Shown piece by piece: positions 1 to 7,387 of a stretch of 64,000 bases of DNA; position 1 is the first letter of the stretch, and each line of letters begins with the position of its first letter. The stretch comes from an uncultured Brevibacillus sp. (GTDB lineage Bacteria > Bacillota > Bacilli > Brevibacillales > Brevibacillaceae): NCBI RefSeq assembly GCF_947502445.1, contig NZ_CANMZW010000006.1:62001-126000 (forward strand). The letters are read 5' to 3'. Made by a program: the position numbers and the translations under genes. The notes under the pieces are model-generated. The model was given only the letters and a program-made list of their open reading frames with translations, had not been told where the DNA came from and made no database searches.

Positions 1-350
1 ATAGTCTCTGCTTGCTCAGTTGAAAGTTTAGTAGTTGCCTGCTGTTCGTTGTTTTTTTGTTCATTTGCAACTGTACTTGAGTTAATATCCGGTTTGGTAA
101 CAGTTGAACTGGGAGATGTTTTTGGGGCGCTAGTTTCTGATTTCTCTCCAACATCAGTTTTTGTTGCAAAAGGTGTATCTGACGAAGGGGCATATTCCAT
201 ATTGGCAGAAACGATCATCACAACAAAGCAGACAAAAGAAAGGAATACATTTCTTTTAGTAGTACCTTTTCTTTTAAACAAACTAATTACAGCCAGTATG
301 AAGAAAGCTACCATCGCAATGAAAGCTAACAAAAATATGAAAATCCACAT
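1..350 (-). CDS. Membrane protein, N-terminal part (runs off the left edge)
   Basis: An open minus-strand frame begins at an ATG (complement of 348-350) preceded by AGGAG and stays open to position 1, so only about 116 N-terminal residues are visible. It starts with a hydrophobic segment (MWIFIFLLAFIAMVAFFILA), then a short basic stretch (KRKGTTKR) and a second hydrophobic segment (NVFLSFVCFVVMIVSA), followed by a Ser/Thr/Pro/Lys-rich linker. This is the layout of a two-pass membrane protein with an exported tail. The family is not recognised because the C-terminal domain lies outside the window. The neighbouring gene on the same strand also encodes a TM protein with a Thr/Gln-rich linker. 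Confidence 0.7.
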   Translation of the reverse strand, partial: MWIFIFLLAFIAMVAFFILAVISLFKRKGTTKRNVFLSFVCFVVMIVSANMEYAPSSDTPFATKTDVGEKSETSAPKTSPSSTVTKPDINSSTVANEQKNNEQQATTKLSTEQAET

Positions 351-456
351 TATTTGGTACTCCTTCTATAATTTGTTGGGAATAAATACGTTGATGTAAA
401 GAGAAAAGCCGACCTACTGGTCAGCTTTTCATGATTTCAGTAACTAACAACTATCG

Positions 457-1335
457 TTAAAGAATATCAATAGCTACCACTACACCATCTACAATCGTCA
501 AATTCAGAAGCATGTTTGCTTGGAGCTTTGTCCACTCGCTTGGATGACCGCTTTCGGTAACTTCAACATTTGATGCTACTGGGTACTCCTTTTCTTGGTC
601 ATTTACAAGAACGACAACCATCCCTTCCGGAAAGGCAACAGCTAAGCCCTCAACAATTGTTTCAGATGGGGAGCTTACAGATGGACTAAAATCTGTTGCT
701 TGTTGGTCAGGGGTGTTCACCGCCGTATTTTGGGTTTCGGAAGTTGTTACTGTGTTCGGCTGGTCGGGTGTAACCTGAGAATCTGTTGCAGCATTTTCAG
801 TCGCTTCAATTTCTTTACCCTCAAACACTTTCGCCAATAATGCTGCCTGCATAAGTTTGTTTTGCGGTATGTCATTGAAACCAATCGTATGGATTTCAAA
901 TGATCCTGATTCGGGTTTGACGATAAATTGCATCTTCGCCTTCACTTGTTGCTGTTGATAGGTAAAATCCCCTGTAAACTCAACAATCATTTGCCCAGTG
1001 TCTGAGTTGAACGCTGTCCACTTGGGTGATCCGAAAAACTTGTCAAACGAATCACCGATTTTTTGGTTAGGTCTCGCCTTAAAGTTTCCTTCCCTTACAA
1101 TATCAACGTATTTTTGTTCGGCAGAAAACTGTGAAATAAGATTATCAATGGGGGTAGCCAAATCTATCCCGATCCATGAGAGAACTTTCAGTAGGAACAC
1201 AAAGGCAACAATTGCATAGAAAATTGTTCTTACTAACTTGAAAACCTTTTTCCATGCGGGTATTTTTTTCTGATCATTAACTGGTTCGGTGGGTGTTTGT
1301 GAAGTCATATTTTCTTCATTTTGTTTTGTATTCAT
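457..1335 (-). CDS. Single-pass membrane protein of unknown function
   Basis: 292 residues. A cytoplasmic polar N-terminus of about 30 residues is followed by one hydrophobic segment (about 36-55, IFYAIVAFVFLLKVLSWIGI), a folded domain (about 70-170), a low-complexity Thr/Gln/Asn linker (about 175-225) and a small C-terminal beta-rich domain that may be an OB/SH3-like module. The middle domain has no motif I can name. A ribosome site AAAGGAAC lies before the ATG; an alternative start at codon 10 is possible. It lies between another two-pass membrane protein and a secreted peptidase-like gene on the same strand, and the three may act at the cell surface. No function is assigned. Confidence 0.75.
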   Translation of the reverse strand: MNTKQNEENMTSQTPTEPVNDQKKIPAWKKVFKLVRTIFYAIVAFVFLLKVLSWIGIDLATPIDNLISQFSAEQKYVDIVREGNFKARPNQKIGDSFDKFFGSPKWTAFNSDTGQMIVEFTGDFTYQQQQVKAKMQFIVKPESGSFEIHTIGFNDIPQNKLMQAALLAKVFEGKEIEATENAATDSQVTPDQPNTVTTSETQNTAVNTPDQQATDFSPSVSSPSETIVEGLAVAFPEGMVVVLVNDQEKEYPVASNVEVTESGHPSEWTKLQANMLLNLTIVDGVVVAIDIL

Positions 1336-1383
1336 GACAGTTGTTCCTTTCTGCGTGATCTTAATGAATAAGGGAGGGAGCTA

Positions 1384-2712
1384 CTATCTTTTGGAAATCC
1401 AATTGTTAAAGTCTTTCTCTATGTCGGAGTACGAGCCGAATTCCTTGTTGAAAGCTTTCTCCCAAGTGGATTCGCTGCTCATGAGCATTTTGTGAACTCT
1501 GTTTTCTCCATAACGCTCATACAGGAAGAAGGAGAGAACAGTACCATCGGCATATGCATCTCTAGCACTGATTCCTTTTGAAGAGAAGGTGACCCGACTC
1601 TTATCTTTCTTAACGTTGTTGATCAAAATGTTTACGGAATCCATGTCATTGCCATAGTGGAAACCGAAATACTCCTCAATCCCTTGTGTAAACCAGTCAG
1701 GTGCTACATAGATGTCATTCCACCCTTGTTTCTTTTCACGAATTACTTTTCGTAGGGGGATTGTCATGATTTCGTGAACAGTTGTCGTACGGAAGTAGGT
1801 ATCATCAAAGGTCTTTCCAGTGTTCGTGCAGCAGTTAGACCAGTGAGCATCTTTTGCAAGCAAATGCAATGTGAATGACCCGTCATTATTACCCCAGAGG
1901 CTCCATAGACCAACATCAGCCAGATCTGTCGGCTTGTCATAAAGAATGACTTGAACAGGTTTTGGTTCTTTCAACCATTGTTCAACGTTGCCCAGTTTAC
2001 CAAACTCCTCCTTAGAGGACTTCATAGCCAGTTCTAGATACCTATACATTGCATCCGCATCTTTTTTGTACCCTTTTGGATATTCAACAGTGAAGTATTC
2101 GTTCTTAAGAGGGGCGTTGTCCTGATCGCTTCCTCCACCATTACCGTTTTCAAGCTCATGGATTCGTTCCTTTAATCGTTCAATCTCTTCTTTTAGCTTC
2201 TTGTTTTCCTCACGAAGTTTTTTGTTCTCTTCACGAAGTTGATCGATCTCTCCGTCCCCATTACCTCCCTCCGATACATAATTAATTTCCTGAGTTTTGG
2301 TAGAGGATGAGGTGCCGGTATTAAAGTGAACGATCATTGTCCCGAGAGAACCACCAGTGTTGTCTTTCAGATTTTTAAAGGCTAGAAGGAATTCATCTTT
2401 CTTGGTAAGTGAGGTTTTTGTTTTCACTTGGATGTACTTCTTGCTGGAATTGTATGTAACGGCAACAGAATGAGATTTACCGTCTTTATTGGTGATAGTG
2501 ACATTGTTTGTGTTTACAGTAGAACTATCAATGTCCTTATCAAACACTACTTTCCAAGTGGTCTTGGTTGAAAGATTGCTGAAATCGTAGGAGTAATCCG
2601 AAGTAGAAGAAGAGTTTTCTTTAGCGACAGCGGTGCTTACGGGATTTAGGCTTGTCACTGTTGCAAATAATAGTGTGAAGGCGGTTAGTACGGGTAGAAG
2701 GCTCTTAAACAA
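1384..2712 (-). CDS. Secreted MA-like (gluzincin) metallopeptidase homologue with an altered HExxH
   Basis: 442 residues from a TTG start with AAAGGAG nine bases upstream. A Sec signal peptide (about 1-30, ending near VSTAVAKE) is followed by an SbsA/Big_5-type Ig-like domain (about 45-130, with FDKDIDSSTV and NNVTITNKDGK). Next come a charged coiled coil (about 155-190, repeats of REENKKL) and a C-terminal peptidase-MA-like domain (about 205-442). The zinc-site region reads TTVHEIMTIP, so the second His of HExxH is replaced by Thr; the downstream GIEEYFG segment, typical of the family, is kept. Expected to be exported and possibly wall-attached. Catalysis is doubtful because of the altered motif. 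Divergent from the XRE regulator, with a palindrome between them. Confidence 0.75.
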   Translation of the reverse strand: MFKSLLPVLTAFTLLFATVTSLNPVSTAVAKENSSSTSDYSYDFSNLSTKTTWKVVFDKDIDSSTVNTNNVTITNKDGKSHSVAVTYNSSKKYIQVKTKTSLTKKDEFLLAFKNLKDNTGGSLGTMIVHFNTGTSSSTKTQEINYVSEGGNGDGEIDQLREENKKLREENKKLKEEIERLKERIHELENGNGGGSDQDNAPLKNEYFTVEYPKGYKKDADAMYRYLELAMKSSKEEFGKLGNVEQWLKEPKPVQVILYDKPTDLADVGLWSLWGNNDGSFTLHLLAKDAHWSNCCTNTGKTFDDTYFRTTTVHEIMTIPLRKVIREKKQGWNDIYVAPDWFTQGIEEYFGFHYGNDMDSVNILINNVKKDKSRVTFSSKGISARDAYADGTVLSFFLYERYGENRVHKMLMSSESTWEKAFNKEFGSYSDIEKDFNNWISKR

Positions 2713-2769
2713 GTAAATATTCTCCTTTCAAATGTCGAAATTTGGAATGTTTTAGCATATTTTCATTAT

Positions 2770-2787
2770 AAGAACTTATAAGTTCTT
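2770..2787. promoter_or_regulatory. Perfect 18-bp palindrome, probable operator
   Basis: AAGAACTTATAAGTTCTT is a perfect inverted repeat in the 150-bp divergent region between the secreted peptidase-like gene and the XRE regulator. Its size and AT-rich centre fit a dimeric XRE-family operator, so autoregulation plus control of the peptidase gene is inferred. Confidence 0.55.
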
Positions 2788-2830
2788 TAACAACAAAAAC
2801 CGATAGTTTGGTATTCTTTTGAGCTTGCAA

Positions 2831-2860
2831 CACCCCTTTTACCATTGGAAATAAGGGGTG
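2831..2860 (+). promoter_or_regulatory. Hairpin sequestering the ribosome-binding site of the XRE gene
   Basis: CACCCCTT (2831-2838) is the exact reverse complement of AAGGGGTG (2853-2860), giving an 8-bp stem with a 14-nt loop. The 3' arm is the Shine-Dalgarno sequence for the start at 2867, so translation of the regulator may be limited by RNA structure. Confidence 0.5.
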
Positions 2861-2866
2861 ATAAAT

Positions 2867-3229
2867 GTGTCTGACCTTCGGAAGTTAGTAGGTGCCCAAA
2901 TTCGCGTGTTACGAAAGCGGAAAGGGCTCTCTCAATTAGAATTGGCCGCAAAGGCCGGTCTTCAAGATACATACGTGGGTGGAGTGGAGAGGGGTACCCG
3001 TAACATTTCCCTTGAAACCTTGGAAAAGATTGTTGGCGCTTTGGAGGTTGAGCCAGCGGAAGTGTTCCATTTTGGGAACATTGATGTGGAGACTGAACTG
3101 CACGAAAAGAAGCAGGTCTTGGATGTTCATCGTTCATTTTTAATGAACAGAAGTCTGGAAGAAGTGAAAATGGTTCAACGAGTTGTCAAGGACATGTTTA
3201 GCACGATTGATTCAGAAAAACAGAAGTGA
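2867..3229 (+). CDS. XRE-family helix-turn-helix regulator
   Basis: About 120 residues. A typical HTH_3 domain fills residues 5-62: IRVLRKRKGLSQLELAAKAG, then the recognition-helix region QDTYVGGVERGTRNISLETL and the closing helix KIVGALEVEPAEVF. A helical C-terminal tail follows. I chose the GTG at 2867 because AAGGGGTGAT sits about 4-6 bases upstream; an in-frame GTG at 2858 lies inside that ribosome site. The gene is divergent from the secreted peptidase homologue and has a perfect palindrome upstream. This fits an autoregulated repressor of an accessory element, which is an inference. Confidence 0.85.
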   Translation: MSDLRKLVGAQIRVLRKRKGLSQLELAAKAGLQDTYVGGVERGTRNISLETLEKIVGALEVEPAEVFHFGNIDVETELHEKKQVLDVHRSFLMNRSLEEVKMVQRVVKDMFSTIDSEKQK

Positions 3230-3469
3230 TTACTGCTCCATTAGTTGTATTGAGAGGAACAGATTTTCAATCCGAATCCCCAGTACGTTGTCTTCCAGAC
3301 TCTTCTCGATGGCCTGTATGGATGAAAAGATTCTTTTTGTGGCACAGAGATGAAGCGTTTCGTTGCTGTGTCTGACAAAATCCAGCAACGCCACGACCAG
3401 TAGCTGGCATGTGTCGATTTGCTTCAGCAGATCATCTTCTTTCATGTGTTTTCCCCTAAGGTCTTTCAT
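3230..3469 (-). CDS. Small protein of unknown function
   Basis: 79 residues, largely alpha-helical by composition, cytoplasmic, with no recognised motif. Its ATG overlaps the stop codon of the upstream minus-strand gene in an ATGA arrangement (3466-3469), which implies translational coupling. An internal ATG at 3445 with AGGGG upstream is an alternative start. It converges on the XRE gene with no spacing. Function unknown. Confidence 0.55.
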   Translation of the reverse strand: MKDLRGKHMKEDDLLKQIDTCQLLVVALLDFVRHSNETLHLCATKRIFSSIQAIEKSLEDNVLGIRIENLFLSIQLMEQ

Positions 3470-4524
3470 TTGCTATTCCTCGCTTTCTTTTCCCCATCGT
3501 TAAGCTGATATTTCGGGTTTATGGCAACTGATTCGTCTAAATTCTGCTTCCAAAAATTCATGTTACGAGCCGAGTTGTTGGCTTCTTTGGTGAAGGCTTC
3601 TTTTAGGGCCGGATTGTTCATCTGAAAGTAATCTCTGCCTTTTTGGCAGCCGAAAAGGGCAATCATGGCGTACTGGTAGCTTGCAGGATTGCAGATGCCC
3701 CCAGTGCCGAGAGGGATGAGTTCGGTAATCTGGCTGATCGTCAGAGTCGCGCCCGCTTGATCGCTTTGCTCTAATGCGAGCAGAAGGCAAGCGAACAGAA
3801 CGTCGGCGTTGGAGCGGAGCTTGATCTTGCTCAGGTCGAACCGCTTTGAGGACGCCGTTTCCCAAGAAAACTCGCGGATTCTCGGCTCGATCGTCCGGAA
3901 AGCCGCTGCTACGTTCCTGTAGGCGTGCCGATTGCCGTAAGCTTTGAGGAAGCGATCCAACTTGTTGCGCGAATCCGATCCATAGGGTAGCTTCGGAAGG
4001 ATGAGCCGGAAAAACTGGCTGTACTGCTCCAAAGCGGCGAACGAGAGGGGATGAGGATGCTCGCCCTCTGGGAGTCCTGCTGTTTTCATTAGCTCACGCA
4101 TGGCGCTGATCCGGTGTGAATCGACGATCTCGATAGCGTCAGGGTGCATCAGGTGCAGGAGGAATGCGACGGCGTTGAAGCCGTTTTGCCAATCCGTGAG
4201 TTTCTGCTGCCAGAAGCGAAAGACTTGCGAAGGCTCGAAAGCTGCCTTTTCGGCAAATTCCGGCCACAACTTGATGAAGGCAATGATTGTCCGGCTGTGC
4301 GCCGAAGGCAAGTCATTTCTTGCCCAGCCGCCGAGGGGCCACCGAAGCACCTGACGGAGCGTTTCCACTGGGAGGGATTTCGGATCGGAAAAGGTTCTCC
4401 TCCAGGGCTCCAGCGGCTCAGCCGGGTATCTGGCGAAAGGGAAGTGTGACAGGTGCTCGTCGATCCGATCTTGGATGAGAGCTGAGATTGCACGTTTTTC
4501 TTTCTCGATGAGGTTGATGGACAT
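3466..4524 (-). CDS. Conserved-looking hypothetical protein with unusually high GC
   Basis: 352 residues from the ATG at 4524, which has GGAGTGAT at good spacing; a longer frame to 4623 lacks this signal. The product is soluble and rich in Trp, Phe, Arg and Pro (for example LRQVLRWPLGGWARNDLP and VFRFWQQKLTDWQNGF), with no signal peptide or TM segment. I do not recognise the family. Codon use is clearly more GC-rich than in the genes on either side, suggesting a separate origin. It is coupled to the small gene downstream by an ATGA overlap, so the two probably work together. Confidence 0.7.
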   Translation of the reverse strand: MSINLIEKEKRAISALIQDRIDEHLSHFPFARYPAEPLEPWRRTFSDPKSLPVETLRQVLRWPLGGWARNDLPSAHSRTIIAFIKLWPEFAEKAAFEPSQVFRFWQQKLTDWQNGFNAVAFLLHLMHPDAIEIVDSHRISAMRELMKTAGLPEGEHPHPLSFAALEQYSQFFRLILPKLPYGSDSRNKLDRFLKAYGNRHAYRNVAAAFRTIEPRIREFSWETASSKRFDLSKIKLRSNADVLFACLLLALEQSDQAGATLTISQITELIPLGTGGICNPASYQYAMIALFGCQKGRDYFQMNNPALKEAFTKEANNSARNMNFWKQNLDESVAINPKYQLNDGEKKARNSK

Positions 4525-4802
4525 TTTGATCACTCCATTTTCAAATTTAAAAAGCGAAAGTACCGTCTTTTGCTCCTTTGGGACACTTTTTGACAGTGCT
4601 TTCGCTTTCGAGGAATGTTGCACGGCATGATAAAGTTATTGATGTCACCGGGATCGACTAAGCGACCTCCCAAAACACCCTGAGCAACACGCGATAGCGA
4701 ATTGTGGTTTTGCCTGGCTAGGGTTTTAGTATTAGAACCCTTGGATTTCAATGTTGTTTCAAAGAAATAATATATGTTCCAAAGCAGAATCGTTTCGGTA
4801 AC

Positions 4803-4838
4803 GAAAAAATCCCCTTCGCTCAGAATGAGCAAAGGGGA
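4803..4838 (-). terminator. Rho-independent terminator
   Basis: Inverted repeat with CCCC/GGGG-ended arms and GCTCA/TGAGC inner pairs. On the minus strand it is followed by a run of T (complement of 4804-4809). It lies just downstream of the gene ending at 4852. Confidence 0.7.
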
Positions 4839-4851
4839 GTACGTTGACTGA

Positions 4852-5256
4852 TTACCTTCTTAATTTGTTATTCATTTCACGGATTTTAAAATATTTTTCT
4901 ATTTTTTCTGCAATAGAGGTCTGAAGAAGTTGATCAACCAGATCGTTTAAGAACGCGTTACCAGTTAGTACTTTCAAATATGTGCTATTAATATTCTCTT
5001 TCTTAATTATTGCAATCATTACCTCAGTCAAATCTTTTTTACTTAAAAAATTCCGTACAAACACCCAAGCTTTCGGAGTTAGTTTTAACGCCATAACCGC
5101 ATTTTCTTTTGTTGGCTCAAACAAGAATAGTTCGCAGGCCCTCTTTTGACGATCCGTGAAACCGTGTTTCAGATAAACATCTCTGATTTTTTCAATGTAA
5201 CTGCTTTTCTTGCTGTCCTGTAATACACTGCTCAGCACTTGCAAATTTTTGGTCAT
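4852..5256 (-). CDS. Hypothetical protein
   Basis: 134 residues, basic, helical and AT-rich, with no signal peptide, TM segment or recognised motif. AAAGGATG lies upstream of the ATG, and a clear terminator follows the stop codon, so it appears to be a monocistronic gene. It is the last minus-strand gene before the defence island. Function unknown. Confidence 0.55.
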   Translation of the reverse strand: MTKNLQVLSSVLQDSKKSSYIEKIRDVYLKHGFTDRQKRACELFLFEPTKENAVMALKLTPKAWVFVRNFLSKKDLTEVMIAIIKKENINSTYLKVLTGNAFLNDLVDQLLQTSIAEKIEKYFKIREMNNKLRR

Positions 5257-5822
5257 TTAATTTTCATCCTTTCATTTGAAATGTTGTAATACTTTTTTCA
5301 ATGAACACAAAAAAACACTCATTACAAAAACATCCCAAAGTAGTTTTGAGATACTTTTGTAATCAGCGTTATTATCCAAACCTAATATGTAGGTCTTACC
5401 AAATAACTTCGTCCTGCCTTTTGGTTATCCTCAGCTAGTTAGAGGTTGTCCACTGGCTCCGGTGCTGAAGTGTTGTATTCATCTTATTGCTAATAGTACA
5501 TCCTTTTGAAGAAAACTGCAATTATTAAAATACGGAGATGTATGAGATGAGTGGCTTTAGTTTTAATAGTTAACAGTGAGAGGGGACTGTAAAAAAGGAA
5601 TATTTGATCCATAGGTGTTTATAGTAAAATAATTCCTAACATTGTAGAGATAGATGTAAGTTACAAGGGTACTTTTGGTTGAAACTTTTAGCACCTAAAG
5701 TGAAAAGGTCATGATAGTCATAGGTACCGAGGGCAATGCTTTTATGATGTTTTTGCACTGAAAAAATTATTACATAACAAGGCTTGATCAGTACTTAACG
5801 GCAAAGATTCATTTTCTTATGC
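5257..5822. other. Non-coding region upstream of the defence island
   Basis: About 570 AT-rich bases without a convincing gene. Around 5405-5470 there is weak resemblance to the ssrA 3'-region (GCTAGTTA followed by TCCGGTGCTGAAG), noted as a tentative tmRNA remnant. The promoter of the defence operon lies at the right end. Confidence 0.4.
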
Positions 5823-5828
5823 TAGAAT
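5818..5828 (+). promoter_or_regulatory. Extended -10 promoter of the defence operon
   Basis: TATGCTAGAAT is an extended -10 element (TGn plus TAGAAT at 5823-5828) about 55 bases before the first ATG at 5885. The -35 region is weak. A strong ribosome site AGGTGAGGAG lies just before the start codon. Confidence 0.5.
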
Positions 5829-5884
5829 GTATTTATGTGGAAAAAATCAGGTCAGGATAAGATTAACCAGGTGAGGAGATAACC

Positions 5885-7387
5885 ATGTCGGCTAACGAAC
5901 CAAACAGTGAATATGATATTGTGGAGCCAAAAGCGGATTCACTAATTCATTCTATTAGGTCATTTGGTTATGATTTATCGACTGCACTAGCAGATTTAAT
6001 TGATAATAGCATTACGGCACGAGCTAAAAATATTTGGGTTAATTTTCAATGGGACGGAGCCGCATCTTGGATTTCAATTTTGGATGACGGGATCGGAATG
6101 ACACAGGAGGAATTGGTAAAAGCAATGACCCTTGGTTCTAAAAATCCCCTTTTACCAAGACCAGCAAATGACTTAGGACGATTCGGACTCGGTTTGAAGA
6201 CAGCAACTTTCTCTCAGTGCAAACGATTAACCGTGGGAACAAAGGTGAAGGACGGAAAAATAGCCGTCAGGTGTTGGGATTTAGATTATGTTTCCGACTG
6301 TGGTCAGTGGCGTTTGTTGAAAAAAGGGTCTGATAGTTTAGGATTTAATTCTATTGGAGATTTAAATCAAGGTACAATTGTATTGTGGGATAAACTTGAT
6401 AGGGTCATCGATGAAGAGATTAGTGATAATCGCGCGCATGATCATTTTTTAGAGAGAGCTGCTCGTGTGAAGAAACATTTAGCGATGGTTTTTCATAGGT
6501 TTTTAGAAGGGCCTAATCCATTAAAGATTTGGTTTAACGGTAGACCAGTAACTCCTTGGAATCCGTTTTTAATCAATCAACAAGCGACGGAGTTATTAAC
6601 AGTTGAACCGTTATTTATAAACGGTAAACGGATTGAGGTAAGGCCATACATATTACCACATCACTCTAAAATTTCACAGGAAGATCATATAATAGGTGCT
6701 GGAACAAAGGGGTGGAATGATCACCAGGGTTTTTATGTCTATCGCAATAAACGTATGCTTGTTGCTGGCGATTGGCTTGGTCTGGGTTTTCCAAAGGAGG
6801 AACATTTTAAACTTGCCCGTATTCAAATTGATATACCGAATAGTCTTGACCAAGAATGGTTGATAGATGTTAAGAAATCAAAGGCCCGTCCACCACAAAA
6901 TATAAGACAAGACCTTAAGAGAATAGCAAAGTTAACTAGAGACAGGGCCTCAAATATATATAGGCATCGTGGAAAAGTAGTCTCACGGATCAGTAGTACA
7001 GAATTTGTATACCTTTGGCAACAAAGTGTTAAGCATGGAAAGATATCATACAAAATTAATCGCGAACATCCGTTAATTCGTGAATGTGTTAGTACCCAGA
7101 ATGATACCAAAGCTCTCGACTCATTATTGAAGATGCTCGAGGAAACTATTCCGATTCCAATGATTCTTCTTAATTATTCAGAGCAATCGGATAATATTAA
7201 AGGTCCATTTGAAGATGAGCCGCCAAAAGAATTAATTGCAGTCTTAGAAGACAGTATTAAGGCATTATCAAATCAAGGATTAGCAACTTTAGAAATAAAA
7301 AAAAGACTTTTGGCAATGGAACCATTTGATTTGTATAAGGAGCAGGTCGTAGCTTGTTGTGAAAAATTAGAGGAGGGTAGAAAATGA
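5885..7387 (+). CDS. MORC/MutL-like GHKL ATPase of a restriction-type defence operon
   Basis: 500 residues. The N-terminal GHKL ATP-binding fold shows the N-box ALADLIDNS (34-42), the G1 box DDGIGM (67-72) and the G2 box GRFGLGLK (98-105). A following S5-like domain carries GFYVYRNKRMLV and the stretch around IDVKKSKARPP, resembling MutL/MORC-type ATPases that close around DNA. Iyer, Abhiman and Aravind (2008) described prokaryotic MORC-type ATPases in restriction-modification neighbourhoods; the genes here match that context. The next gene starts four bases before this stop. Likely role: an ATP-driven clamp or sensor on foreign DNA, which is inferred. Confidence 0.85.
   Translation: MSANEPNSEYDIVEPKADSLIHSIRSFGYDLSTALADLIDNSITARAKNIWVNFQWDGAASWISILDDGIGMTQEELVKAMTLGSKNPLLPRPANDLGRFGLGLKTATFSQCKRLTVGTKVKDGKIAVRCWDLDYVSDCGQWRLLKKGSDSLGFNSIGDLNQGTIVLWDKLDRVIDEEISDNRAHDHFLERAARVKKHLAMVFHRFLEGPNPLKIWFNGRPVTPWNPFLINQQATELLTVEPLFINGKRIEVRPYILPHHSKISQEDHIIGAGTKGWNDHQGFYVYRNKRMLVAGDWLGLGFPKEEHFKLARIQIDIPNSLDQEWLIDVKKSKARPPQNIRQDLKRIAKLTRDRASNIYRHRGKVVSRISSTEFVYLWQQSVKHGKISYKINREHPLIRECVSTQNDTKALDSLLKMLEETIPIPMILLNYSEQSDNIKGPFEDEPPKELIAVLEDSIKALSNQGLATLEIKKRLLAMEPFDLYKEQVVACCEKLEEGRK

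Noticed and set aside
49..399. Plus-strand ORF at the left edge
   Set aside because: The opposite strand encodes a better-supported membrane protein with a ribosome site and two TM helices over the same bases.
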